A stretch of 64,000 bases of DNA from Hyalella azteca (taxonomy: Eukaryota > Arthropoda > Malacostraca > Amphipoda > Hyalellidae), in assembly GCF_000764305.2 (NCBI RefSeq), contig NW_025943958.1, positions 62,001 to 126,000 on the forward strand, in the 5' to 3' direction. A program made the position numbers and the translations under genes. Every line of letters begins with the position of its first letter. Positions within the stretch are counted from its first letter, which is position 1. Positions 45,139-55,555 of the stretch are shown here, piece by piece. The notes under the pieces were generated by a model. It was not told the origin of the DNA and ran no database searches. It saw nothing but the letters and a program-made list of their open reading frames with translations.

Positions 45139-45651
45139 CACCGGGAACTTAAGACACCACTGCAGGGGCGCTCACATAACGAAAAAAACATAAAGATAGA
45201 GCAGAAATTCAGCTTTTTGCTCTTATCGCGAATAGCAATATTGCTTCAATATCTTAAACAACAATACTGCATTATAACTCTCGTACGAAAGAACGATTTC
45301 ACTCTAAACAAACGTCTTTAGTTGCCAACGCTACATCAAGGAAAATAAGATACAAGAATAAAGCGTTGCGATAATATAGAGAAGATACGTTACTACACGG
45401 GCAAATCAATGTCAGAATCAGTCAGTCAGGTCACGGTTCAAGGGAAAATTCTTACAAAGGAACTCAATGTCACGTCAATATGAAATAAACAAAAAAAGAA
45501 AAAAACAATGCACGGGAAAACAAGGGGTAACGACAGCATTATCATAACTCAGTTCAAAATCATCGAAGATATAAGGGTGTCCAACAGTTGGCCGGCGCTG
45601 ACTCGGCCATGTAATTTGGAAACGATCAGAACAGTGAGACAGATGCCCGCC
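45139..45651. other. No recognisable feature
   Basis: Unique by eye. Confidence 0.55.
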
Positions 45652-45880
45652 CACTCAGAGATATAAATGGGACTTAATCCAAATATCGATGTATTTTTTG
45701 CTCTCGTGTAGGCCATTCTGGTCCAGTCTGTCTTGGCAAGAGGCGTATCAATGGTGCGTCCACTTTCTGACAAGAGGCGTATCAATGGTACTCTTCACTC
45801 TTTTGTATCAATGGTACGTGTTGTGGGTAAGATATTGCGTCACTATTTGGACAATAATGCCCATACATTTTCCTGAGAGT
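45652..45880 (-). mobile_element. FamB element, copy 13 (inverted), internally duplicated
   Basis: CACTCAGAGATATAAATGGG, ATCCAAATATCGATGTATTT, TTTGCTCTCGTGTAGGCC, then AAGAGGCGTATCAATGGT repeated two and a half times (45752-45820), GCGTCACTATTTGGACAATA and TTTTCCTGAGAGT. The centre of the element has expanded in tandem. Confidence 0.82.
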
Positions 45881-46025
45881 AAGTACGTCGCCGGTCGTTC
45901 AGAGCGCAATTTACGATCCATTGTTCAAGGGAATGACGCAGAGTTCCCAACACGACAACGACGACTCAGCGCAGTCATCTCCCTAGAAAACATAAATGGG
46001 TCCCAATGAAGATGGACGAACACTG

Positions 46026-46158
46026 CACTCACAGAATTCAGTGAGACTTTGTCCAAATATCGATGCACTTTTTAGCCTTGTGTAGGTCTCCCTGGCACAG
46101 CTCTGCCCTGCAGAAAGTGTATCCTTAATTGACCAATATGATCCAGGCATTTAAGAGC
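46026..46158 (-). mobile_element. FamB element, copy 14 (inverted, shortened)
   Basis: CACTCACAGAATTCAGTGAG, TTTGTCCAAATATCGATGCA, CTTTTTAGCCTTGTGTAGG, CCTGCAGAAAGTGTATCC, ATTGACCAATATGATCC and a degraded right tip. The sub-terminal segment next to the right end is partly missing. Confidence 0.78.
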
Positions 46159-46691
46159 GAGTTGTCGATCACGCTGCTAAATTGTCGACATTAACTCGCG
46201 TACATATTCGATTACTGATCGATGAATCGTTTGAGCTGATCGGGATTTTTTTCTGTATAAAAACTTTATTATTTTAATACTGAATTATATATTACCGTAC
46301 AGAAAAACAGCGCGCACAAATTACTTTAGGAGCGTCCTCTTCTTGACAAATTTCCAATCAAATATAAAATGAATCGAGGGGTTGAAACCATGTCCGAAGA
46401 GACGCCTGTTCTAATTGAAAGCCCGAGGAGAATAGATTCTAGCAGCTGCGATCGGAATATTTTTCATATTTTGCAGAGAATATCATACGAGTAACACGTA
46501 TATCCATATGAATTTGGGCATTTGCAAATGTATATAAAAAATATCCATTTAATATCAATAAGAGAGAGAGAGGTTGACTGCACTGATAAGTAGTAGACAT
46601 TATTCGGTAATATAAATTGAAGTGCTGGATTGGAGTATAACTGGACATAATCGATTTACGAAACCTGACTAGAAGAGAGAGTTCACATTCG
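46159..46691. other. No recognisable feature
   Basis: AT-rich, unique by eye. Confidence 0.55.
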
Positions 46692-46875
46692 CACTCAGAA
46701 AAATTACTGGATTATAGTGTCAAAATAGTGTCATTTCGACACAAAGAGCAGATAGTGAACGTAGCAAAGATTTACATATATGCCCTTTAGCCGGGCCAAA
46801 CTCAGTGCAGATGACCCAAGAAAGAGTAAAATGTGCATCGCTACTTGGACAAAACCTCGCTTATCTCTCTTAGTG
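46692..46875 (+). mobile_element. FamB element, copy 15
   Basis: CACTCAGAAAAATTACTGGA at the left, AGTGTCAAAATAGTGTCATT, CCCTTTAGCCGGGCCAAACT, AGATGACCC, GTGCATCGCTACTTGGACAA and right end TCTCTCTTAGTG. Confidence 0.85.
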
Positions 46876-46986
46876 TATTTTTTCGTGTAATTTCATCATA
46901 CAAGACACAAAAGCTATAATGCAGATTTGTTTGGATTTTGACCAGCGTCGGTCTGTGCCAGTGTTTACACGCACACCTACATTCAT

Positions 46987-47120
46987 GGGCCGTACTATCA
47001 AAAATATTTACTACAGATTGTAACTGCGTCAGCCAATCACAGACGGCATTGCAAGCGAAACCCGCCAATCTCAGACGAGAAATCCGCCGCTACGTGTACT
47101 AAGGCGAGTTATGATAGATA
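46987..47120 (+). mobile_element. FamC-related diverged element
   Basis: GGGCCGTACTATCAAAAATA at the left and AGTTATGATAGATATTT at the right. Inside are GATTGTAACTGCGTCAGCCA, ATCACAGACGGCATTGCAAG, CCCGCCAATCTCAGACGAGA and CCGCTACGTGTACTAAGGCG. It bridges FamC proper and the relatives at 24168 and 37335. Confidence 0.65.
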
Positions 47121-47381
47121 TTTATTTCATGAATATGCATGATTTTTTCATAAATTATACATACCTATAAAGTATAACGCTTGACAGTTGTGAGAAGAGA
47201 AGTTGCAAGTTGTTGGAAAATGCTACGAAGTAATAATAAGGTAGGAGTCAGATGAAACTGATGCGAGATAATGAAACGTGTGAAGGCAGGAGGCAATAAT
47301 AAGGCACTGGCAGGTGCAGAGAGGACAGGTGTGCGGCGAATACCTGTCCCTAGATACACAGGTAGGGAACTGCCCCTAAAC

Positions 47382-47543
47382 AAAAAAAAATCTAACTCAG
47401 TACTCACTGCAGTGAGTGACAGAGCACATTTTTTCGTCGACGAAAACTTGAGGTCACGGACGGACGGACTAACGGACAGACGGACGGACATGGCGAGCAC
47501 AATAAAGCATTTTTTCCATAAATGAGAAAATGCGCTAAAAAAT
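47382..47543 (-). mobile_element. FamD element, copy 3 (inverted)
   Basis: AATCTAACTCAGTACTCACT, the intact palindrome ACTCACTGCAGTGAGT, TTTTTTCGTCGACGAAAACT, TGAGGTCACGGACGGACGGA, GGCGAGCACAATAAAGC and ATAAATGAGAAAATGCGCTA. Long minus-strand frames here (145 codons) are element read-through. Confidence 0.9.
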
Positions 47544-48718
47544 AGAAACTTAAATAGAGGTGGGCAGAAGAGGGTGTACGCTCTGCACTGTATAAGCGCC
47601 ATAGACCATGCAGAGGTGTCTGTACGCGCTCAGTGAATAACATAACTCGTAAAAATGTTCATGTATCAGCACTGCGTCATCAAGTTGAATTTTAACACCC
47701 TTTTATCTTGTGCTAAAAAGGGTCTTTGAAAATGATATATTCATCATGTGCTTCCCATTGTGTCATTTGTAATAGAAATGTTATATTAACACCTGTTGAG
47801 TTTCTTTTTGTATGTTACTCCATCCAGGGTAGGCAGAAAGTGACTATTTGATCATGAAATGTATAGCAAAGTTATATCGTAATTCAAGTGTAATAATGAA
47901 TGATTTTGAATAGCATAAAATAACTGACTTGATATTTTCAAAACGTCACTAGAGACCATTGAACTCCAGACGAGAAGTTCATGAAGCTTCAAAGAAACGA
48001 GAAAGAGAGAAATGGTAAAGTGCTGACCGCACGTTCGGTTAGTCACACACGAACTAAAAACTGGTCATACAACAGGCAATAAATGTATTGGGATACCGCA
48101 GCTCTAACGAGCTCATTGAAGAAATCCGTAATTGAGTATCCTTTCAAGTACTGATATATCATAGGCACACAAAGGAAACTATTTGGAGATGGGAGAACGT
48201 CATGATTCTATAATATCTATGTAGAGATACAGATATTTTATAGATAAAGATTTCATAACTATCTAGAGTACCTACTGATGTTAAAAACACAAAGCTAAGG
48301 AATTAGTTCATTGAAATCCGAGAAATACTGTAGGATTCCAACAGGAAATGAAAACCATCATGGATCTTCAAGTGAACTGAATGATTGCGGCTTTATTTTG
48401 ACGACGAACTAAGATAACAAAATTGATTTTGTGATTCAAAGCCCACCTCATTTCTGTTAAAGTGCGGTATAGTATATGTAAGAAGCCCAGAGTTGATTCC
48501 CACACACTTTCCTATCATTGGTAAATATTATATTCTCTGACTATATGGAATTATGGAACTATTATTTTTCCGTGCATTAAAAAATGTTAATGATCAGTGA
48601 AGTAGTTTCAAAAAAGCAAAAATTCTTCACTGATATGGAATCAGAAAGCATTAACATTCGGCGCGATTGAAACCTCAAGTGCTCAAATAACCTTCACTGA
48701 AGCAGGCATAAGCTGTTA
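47544..48718. other. No recognisable feature
   Basis: AT-rich, unique by eye, more than 1.1 kb with no repeat family member. Confidence 0.55.
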
Positions 48719-48836
48719 TAATATGCATACCAAATGATCGAGCCAGATTTATTTTAATTAATAATATGCATACCAAATGATCGAGCCAGATTTATTTTAA
48801 TTAATAATATGCATACCAATGATCGAGCCAGATTTG
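48719..48836. repeat. 43-bp tandem repeat, 2.7 units
   Basis: TAATATGCATACCAAATGAT, CGAGCCAGATTTATTTTAAT and TAA form the unit. The third has lost one A (ACCAATGAT) and is cut short. Confidence 0.95.
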
Positions 48837-48946
48837 ACATAGCTAAGCTGTGCAGCTGAGTAAACCTTGCTACAAGAACCTGTCAGCGGCTCAAGAGGAG
48901 GAGAGGGAGCTGCAGTGAAGCTATAGAGGCTTCACCGCCACCACAT

Positions 48947-49280
48947 GCACCACATGTTGGGCTGTTCCTAGACCAAGTGCAAGCACCACATGTTGGGCTG
49001 TCCCTAGACCAGGCGCAAGCACCACATGTTCGGCTGTTCCTAGACCAGGCGCAGGCACCACAGGCTGGGCAATCCCTAGACCAAGCGCAAGCACCACATG
49101 CTGCATGGGCTGTCCCTAGACCAGGCACAGGCACCACATGTTGGGCTGTTCCTAGACCAGGCGCAGGCACCACAGGCTTGCTAGACCAGGCACAGGCACC
49201 ACATGCTGCGCCGTCCCTAGACCAAGCGCAAGCACCACATGCTTGCTAGACCAGGCACAGACTTGCTAGACCAATTAAGC
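48947..49280. repeat. 36-bp minisatellite, about 9 units
   Basis: Unit GCACCACATGTTGGGCTGTT plus CCTAGACCAGGCGCAA. Insertions (GCATG, shortened GCTTGCTAGACCAGGCACAG) accumulate towards 49200, where the array passes into the related tract that follows. Open frames on both strands are artefacts of the 12-codon period. Confidence 0.95.
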
Positions 49281-49299
49281 ACGTGCACCACATGCTGTC

Positions 49300-49555
49300 T
49301 CTGGGCCGTCACTAAACCAGACTAGATAGACCCTAGACCACTTACAGGCATCACAGGCTAGCTAGGCTGTAGACCACCTATACAGGCATCACAGACTAGC
49401 AAGACCATAGACCACTTACGGTCATCGCAAGCTAACTAGACCCTAGACTGCTTGCAAGCATCCAAGACTAGCCAGACCATAGACCACTTACGGGCATCAC
49501 AGGCTAGCTAGACCCTAGATCACTCACAGGCATCCCAGACTAGCCAGACCCCAAC
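49300..49555. repeat. Related degenerate 45-60-bp repeat
   Basis: Units contain CTAGACCACTTACAGGCATC, ACAGGCTAGCTAGACC and variants. The CTAGACCA and GGCATCACA pieces are evidently derived from the 36-bp array next door, with a longer period. Confidence 0.85.
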
Positions 49556-50161
49556 AATGTGTAGCAGCAATATTCTGGATGCAACCAGCAACCACTATTG
49601 GTCATGAATGCATCCATGTGAACTAAGTGACAAGATTCTCTGAATAAAACAATGGAGTTTTCCTTGTCGAGTGATGAATTTAGGAAGGTTATTCATAGGT
49701 GCAGATAGAACATTTAAGTGAGGTTAAGATGATGATGACCTAGAGTAATATAACATTTATTTTTTTTTGCAATAGTTTCAAATAGAATCAAGGTTTGCAA
49801 TAGTTTCAAAGGGGGAATTTAATTATTGCCCGACACGGTTCTAACAAAAAATATGTCTTGTGAAATGCAAAATCAGTTCTTTTTCTTGATATATAATCAA
49901 AAACGAACAGAAGATTTTAAATAGATAAACTAATTTTAATAACTCGCCTGCAAAAATCAAGTAAAATTTATGCAGCCGAAGACGGTCGGTCGGACAATGT
50001 CAACGACCTTCGCAACTCGCAGACGACCTCTGGGCAGAAGTAGAAAAAACCTTTCCATAGTCGCGGCGCAAGAGAAAAAAACATTCGGAAAACTTGTGAA
50101 AAAACTTTTTTTCTATGTATTTTGACGAGAAAAATATAACTATTTTTTCTTACAGTGCAAT
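49556..50161. other. No recognisable feature
   Basis: Unique by eye, AT-rich. Confidence 0.55.
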
Positions 50162-50338
50162 CACCTTAATTCGGAAAAATTAAGGAGTCCTATTATCCAA
50201 ATAGTGACAATCTCTCACCAAAAGCACGAGCAAGGAGCGGAAGTAGCGCTGATTTGCTCATTTGCCACCTTAACTGACCCACACAACGGCAAACAGAACA
50301 TCACTATTCGGACAATGTTTCACTCATTTCCCCGAGTG
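50162..50338 (+). mobile_element. FamB element, copy 16
   Basis: CACCTTAATTCGGAAAAATT at the left (terminal changes), TTATCCAAATAGTGACAATC, GGAAGTAGCGCTGATTTGC, ACTGACCCACACAACGGC, ACATCACTATTCGGACAATG and right end CATTTCCCCGAGTG. Confidence 0.8.
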
Positions 50339-50404
50339 TTCGCTATGTAGTTGAAGTACGACCATAGGTTTTCAGGCCTCATACCTGAACCTCCTTGAAT
50401 TTCA

Positions 50405-50725
50405 CTGTAATGTACCTCAACTATATTATATTATTTCAACTATTTTCGCAACATTTCAACTATTTTCGCAACATTTCAACTATTTTCGTAGCTACTATGA
50501 TACGCCATGTAGGCGTATCTGTAATGTACCCCAACTATATTATTTTATTTCAACTATTTTCGCAACATTTCAACAATTTTCGTAGCTACTATGATACGCC
50601 ATGTAGGCGTATCTGTAATGTACCCCAACTATATTATTTTATTTCAACTATTTTCGCAACATTTCAACAATTTTCGTAGCTACTATGATACGCCATGTAG
50701 GCGTATCTGTAATGTATTATGTACC
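50405..50725. repeat. 94-bp tandem repeat, about 3.3 units, with hairpin
   Basis: CTGTAATGTACCCCAACTAT starts units at 50405, 50519, 50613 and 50707 (first interval 114 because of an extra CAACTATTTTCGCAACATTT). Each ends in GATACGCC, ATGTA, GGCGTATC: a perfect 8-bp stem with a 5-nt loop (first 50499-50519). The last two full units look identical. Confidence 0.96.
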
Positions 50726-50820
50726 CCAACAATTTTCAGGCCCCACACCTCCGCTCTGCCCGGCATTACGTCATGGCGAAGAATGCATGCAGGGTCAACG
50801 CTCAAGTGCAGTACGTGGCT

Positions 50821-51530
50821 GTCCCTGTATAACGTCTCTGTACATTGTGTACATGTATAATGTCTCTGTACATTGTGCACATGTATAACGTCTCTGTACA
50901 TTGTGTACATGTATAACGTCTCTGTACATTGTGCACATGTATAACGTCTCTGTACATTGTGCACATGTATAACGTCTCTGTACATTGTGCACATGTATAA
51001 CGTCTCTGTACATTGTGCACATGTATAACGTCTCTGTACATTGTGCACATGTATAACGTCTCTGTACATTGTGCACATGTATAACGTCTCTGTACATTGT
51101 GCACATGTATAACGTCTCTGTACATTGTGCACATGTATAACGTCTCTGTACATTGTGCACATGTATAACGTCTCTGTACATTGTGCACATGTATAACGTC
51201 TCTGTACATTGTGCACATGTATAACGTCTCTGTACATTGTGCACATGTATAACGTCTCTGTACATTGTGCACATGTATAACGTCTCTGTACATTGTGCAC
51301 ATGTTTAATGTCTTTGTACATTGTGCACATGTATAACGTCTCTGTACATTGTGCACATGTTTAATGTACCTGTGCATAGTGCACATGTTTAATGTCCCTG
51401 TACATATTGCACATGTTTAATGTCCCTGTGCATAGTGCACATGTTTAATGTCCCTGTACATAGTGCACATGTATAATGTCCCTGTACATTGTGTACAGGG
51501 GTATAATGTCCCTGTACATTTTGTACAGGG
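50821..51530. repeat. 28-bp minisatellite, about 25 units, open in all three minus-strand frames
   Basis: Unit ACATGTATAACGTCTCTGTA plus CATTGTGC. TGTACA, GTGCAC and ACATGT are overlapping 6-bp palindromes. The central 18 or so units appear identical; units past 51300 drift (TTTAATGTCCC, CATAGTGC). Because 28 leaves remainder 1 on division by 3, all three minus-strand frames read the same 28-residue cycle, giving overlapping frames of 215, 194 and 159 codons. No host-gene context, so called a repeat. Confidence 0.97.
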
Positions 51531-51631
51531 AGAATCACACCGACTATCGCAAAGATAAACCTAGTAAAGCGATTTGTCATCACCAAAGGATAAACTCAAT
51601 GACTATCACAAAAATAGTAAGAGACAAAAAC

Positions 51632-51925
51632 ACTTTGGCTGAAGGCACAATACTCTCTAGCTACGGAATTTATCCGAGGGTATATGAAGACAAATACCCA
51701 TTAGCTACGGAATTCGTCAGAGGGGAAATAGACAGACTTTGGCTGAAGACAAATACCCATTAGCTACGGAATTCATCAGAGGGGAAATACAGACTTTGGC
51801 TGAAGGCACACAATACCCTTTAGCTACGGAATTCATCAGAGGGGAAATACAGACTTTGGCTGAAGGCACACAATACCCTTTAGCTACGGAATTCATCAGA
51901 GGGGAAATAAATAGGTTGAGACTGA
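51632..51925. repeat. 60-bp tandem repeat, about 4.5 units
   Basis: Unit ACTTTGGCTGAAGGCACACA, ATACCCTTTAGCTACGGAAT, TCATCAGAGGGGAAATACAG. Two central units are identical; the 5' units have lost or changed the ACTTTGGCTG part. Confidence 0.95.
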
Positions 51926-52900
51926 AGGCACAATGAGCCCGTAGCAGAACCTAGAAAAACTCCCATCAAACGGCAATGAGGGCTGAGTGAGGCAGAGAGT
52001 AAGGGTGCGTATATGAGGGAACCCGCATAGCGCTGCACGAGGGGAGCGACGTCCATACGAGGGGTGCTATGCCACACCCCATGTCGTCTCATGTTTACAT
52101 GTTGGGCCAGAGCTTTGCTAACGGACTAAACGACTTCGGAATTTGTTTCAGAAAAACGAGTCTTTGTTTATATATAATATCTAACGAGTTACAGTGATTT
52201 GAATCACCTGGTTTGACGAACGTTGTTCTCCAAAATAAGATACCTACATTTGAAGATTTATCTCCGGTTTTTGGAAAGAACCATTTCCAGTTTTTTTACA
52301 AATAAATAAAAATGCTAAAATATACCTGAAAGTATGCAGACTCGTACATTTATATACTTGTAATTTTTATTTACAAAATTTCTGTAATATTCTAATAAAA
52401 GACGACAGCGGTACACGAGTTTCAAGGCTATACACTTAAAAAAAAGGAGATTAGTAATAATATTATAGGTAATTTTATAGATGAATTCGAGCGAAGCGGC
52501 TAAGGCGATCAAGACAAGACTACAGATGTGATGTCTGATCAGGGAAAGCGACTGGGCGAGAAAAAGAGTCATCCCAGTTCTTTGTTGCAGACACCATCTG
52601 GAGTTAGAAAATGTAAAAAAAACTGCAATGATCATTAACTCTAGATTAGGTAACTTGAATGTTCCTGATAGAGAAGTGCTAGGAAGTTTTAAGGTTTTTA
52701 TATTATAATATACCTATAATTCTTTACTTCACCACATGAAACCATTTTCTAATATAACACAATTAATTCTCTATATAAGAAAATTTTCACTTACACCTTC
52801 AGACGATTGCATAGTTACCACTCATACATTCATACGTTTCATCTGCCTACAGAAACATCCCGGCATTTCAGATGCTTAAATTACTCATTAATGCCAAAAC
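51926..52900. other. No recognisable feature
   Basis: A 106-codon ATG frame on the minus strand (52315-52635) is rich in hydrophobic residues, as AT-rich random frames are. I recognise no domain and do not call it a gene. Confidence 0.5.
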
Positions 52901-53053
52901 CAAACAACCTTACAAAAAAAAAGAATTTGAATAACTCTAACAAACAACCTTGTAAAAAAATTAATAAGAATAACTCTAACAAACAACCTTGTAAAAAAAT
53001 TAATAAGAATAACTCTAACAAACAACCTTGTAAAAAAATTAATAGAATAACTC
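52901..53053. repeat. 39-bp tandem repeat, 4 units
   Basis: CAAACAACCTTGTAAAAAAA, TTAATAAGAATAACTCTAA starts at 52901, 52941, 52980 and 53019. The 13-codon period yields open frames on both strands (QPCKKINKNN-like), treated as shadows. Confidence 0.95.
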
Positions 53054-53165
53054 CAGCCGGCAGGGTGGGGAGTGTGCGAGAAGAACGGATGAAATAAGAG
53101 GTAAGGGACCGCCGGTTAGAACAAACAAGCAACGCAGCATTCGCGTCACATCCTGTCGGCTGTGC

Positions 53166-53300
53166 TGCAGCAACAGTGACAACAGCAACAGCAACAGCAT
53201 CAACAGTAGAACAACGGTCGTAACTGTGGCACCAAAGTTATGACGTCAACATCAACAGCAATAGCAGCAGAAAAGTAACAGCAACAGCAGCCAAACAACG
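53166..53300. repeat. CAA/CAG-rich imperfect trinucleotide tract
   Basis: AGCAACAGCAACAGCATCAA and AGCAATAGCAGCAG-like stretches. Such tracts encode poly-Gln in animal genes, but no continuous open frame spans this one, so it is read as a microsatellite-like tract. Confidence 0.75.
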
Positions 53301-53689
53301 GCCAAAGCCATGACAGTCCTAAATTTGTGATGACAGCCGTAAAGCGTAATTAATCCGCCTAAATTTTAAGTTCACCAAGAATTAACTAGCAAAGTAAACA
53401 CCATTGAACATATGGTGAACTTGCTTCGTGTTTTCACCATAATCAATAACACTGAAAGTAGTAGAGTCAAAAACATTTGACACAAATAAAACCAGAAGCA
53501 GTGAAACATTGATATAAATAGGTACCGAATTAACAACCCATTATCAAATTCAAAATTACATACCTATCTTATGAACAAATATAATAAGAATGACGTATAA
53601 ATAAATAAGGACTATCATGGGAGTGAGGATGAAATTCGTTTACAGGAGACTTATACACACGTTACTGCATCTCGTGAGATGGGGCGCGT

Positions 53690-54340
53690 GAAGACCAGAT
53701 AAACTTTTATGAGGTGTGGGGGGACCACATGGTGCTGGCGCGTGAGGACCACAGAGTGTACCGTCTGAGGACCACAGGGTTATGACGTATGAGTACCACA
53801 GCATGTAGCGGCGTTGGTACCACATGGTGTTGGCGTGAGAGGACCACAGAGTGTACCATGAGAGGACCACAGGGTTATGACGTATGAGTACCACAGTATG
53901 TAGCGGCGTTGGTACCACAGGGTGCTGGCGTGTGAGGACCACAGAGTGTACCGTGTGAGGACCACAGGGTTATGACGTATGAGTACCACAGTATGTAGCG
54001 GCATTAGGACCACAAGGTTGGCGTGTGAGGACCACAGAGTGAACCATGAGAGGACCACAGGGTTATGACGTATGAGTACCGCAGTATGTAGCGGCGTTAG
54101 GACCACATGATGTTGGCGTGAGAGGACAACAGAGTTTACCATGAGAAGACCACAGGGTTATGACGTATGAGTACCGCAGTATGTAGCGGCGTTGGTACCA
54201 CAAGGTGTTGGCGTGAGAGGAGCAAAGAGTGATGACGAGTGAGAACGACGGGGTGTAGCGTGTGAGAACCCCAAGATGTTGGTGTTTGAGTACCATAGGA
54301 TGATGGAGCCGCATAAGCCTCCTAGGCATGCGCGGCAAAC
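53690..54340. repeat. 95-bp higher-order array of four 22-26-bp subunits, about 6 units
   Basis: The marker GTTATGACGTATGAG occurs at about 53779, 53874, 53969, 54062 and 54157 (spacings 95, 95, 93, 95). Every subunit contains GAGGACCACAG or GAGTACCACAG, followed in turn by AGTGTACC, GGTTATGACG, TATGTAGCGGCG and GGTGTTGGCG. So a roughly 24-bp ancestor diverged into four types, which then amplified as a block. The copies degrade after 54220. Confidence 0.95.
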
Positions 54341-54555
54341 TTCACACGAGGAGCCTGAGGCCACGGACTAGACAAATGGCAGGTGAATACAATCAGTTCA
54401 GTGTTGATCCTGCATTCGGTAAAACGTAAGACCTTCCTAAAGTACATACTTAAAGAACTGTTCGCGACGTTACCTGTAGAATTTGCATTCGGGCATAACC
54501 GAAGCGCTTATGAAGTGTTAGTAGAGGAGTGGCAAAGTTGCTCATCATGCCTGAT

Positions 54556-54774
54556 CAATACAATTCAGGGTGCGTCAATACCAATACACAGGGTGCGCCA
54601 ATACAAATGCAGGGTGCGTCAATACAAATGCAGGGTGCGCCAATACAAATGCAGGGTGCGCCAATACAAATGTAGGGTGCGCCAATACAAATGCAGGGTG
54701 TGCCAATACAAATGCAGGGTGTGCCTATACAAATTGAAGGTGCGCCTATATAAATTTAGGTTGCGTTAATACAA
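54556..54774. repeat. 21-bp minisatellite, about 10 units
   Basis: Unit CAATACAAATGCAGGGTGCG plus C. The 3' units change to CCTATACAAATT-AAGG. A 128-codon plus-strand frame (54383-54769) ends in the array as VRQYKCR repeats; the upstream half has no recognisable domain. Confidence 0.93.
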
Positions 54775-55205
54775 CAAAGCAGTACAACGTGAGCAAGTCC
54801 ATCTCACAGCCCGAAGCTTAGAGGTGCTGCGTGCAACTAAAAGTACTTCTTATAATGCATAATCACAGACAAAATAAACACGAACTTGCGTCCTGCCACA
54901 ATTTGCTGAGCTGCAAACATTCCTGGCAAATAACGTTAAAACTTTGTTGATGCCAACGCCAAGTTGATTTTGTTATAACAACGTTCGTGAACGTTGACAA
55001 GGAGTTGATTTTGTCTAAACAATGTTGATTACGAATTTATTTTGTTGAAATAACGTAGATTGAAAGCTGATTTCGTAGAGACGTCGTTGATTTTGAATTG
55101 ATTTCGTTTAATCGACGTATTTTTAAACGTCAGCATGTGATACGTCGGCAGAGAATTAAAACGTCGGCATGTGCTTAATGTCAGCAGCCACACGATAGCC
55201 GATTC
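54775..55205. other. Degenerate GTTGATTTTGTT-like tract
   Basis: From 54945 to 55180, GTTGATTTTGTT, GTTGATTACGAATTTATTTT and ACGTCGGCATGTG-type pieces recur irregularly at 35-45 bp, probably a decayed minisatellite. Confidence 0.55.
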
Positions 55206-55360
55206 ACTAGGCCCAGTCTTTAACAATTAAAGTGCTAACTGAACACAAGACAACTTCAATATTTTTGTGAAGCAATTTTTAAACTAGGCCCAGTCTTTAA
55301 CAATTAAAGTGCTAACTGAACACAAGAAACTTCAATATTTTTGTGAAGCAATTTTTAAGA
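55206..55360. repeat. 77-bp direct repeat, 2 units
   Basis: ACTAGGCCCAGTCTTTAACA starts at 55206 and 55283, followed by ATTAAAGTGCTAACTGAACA and TTCAATATTTTTGTGAAGCA. The units differ by a 2-base gap. Confidence 0.95.
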
Positions 55361-55418
55361 AAGCCATCGGGCAGGGGTCTCTAGACGAGTGTGTGCGAGG
55401 TTCTGCGAAGAAGATAAT

Positions 55419-55555
55419 CTGGGCCTATACTTTCAAAAAAGTTAAGAGATCGTAAGTCATTGACGGCTTTTCAAGTAAAATCCACCAATCATAGACAAGA
55501 AAATAGAGCGCAAGTACTTACGTTCACTTAGCGAGTTTTGAAAGTATGGCCCCTG
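55419..55555 (+). mobile_element. FamC element, copy 4 (short internal deletion)
   Basis: CTGGGCCTATACTTTCAAAA at the left and TTTTGAAAGTATGGCCCCTG at the right. The GTTCACCAGCCAATC segment between ATCGTAAG and ATTGACGG is missing, so only one CCAATCA box remains. The palindrome is mutated to CGCAAGTACTTACG. Confidence 0.87.

Noticed and set aside
47165..47602. 145-codon minus-strand frame containing SVRLSVSPSVRD-like sequence
   Set aside because: It spans the FamD element; the same peptide pieces appear at every FamD copy because of the GTCC core.
50683..51386. Three overlapping minus-strand frames of 215, 194 and 159 codons, apparently large Cys-rich proteins
   Set aside because: They are a by-product of the stop-free 28-bp unit read in each phase. 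Reported as a curiosity, not annotated as genes.
52315..52635. 106-codon hydrophobic minus-strand frame as a membrane protein
   Set aside because: Hydrophobicity follows from T-rich codons. There is no signal-anchor pattern, family motif or neighbouring exon.
53166..53300. Poly-Gln coding exon
   Set aside because: The CAA/CAG tract is interrupted and no single frame stays open across it with flanking coding sequence.
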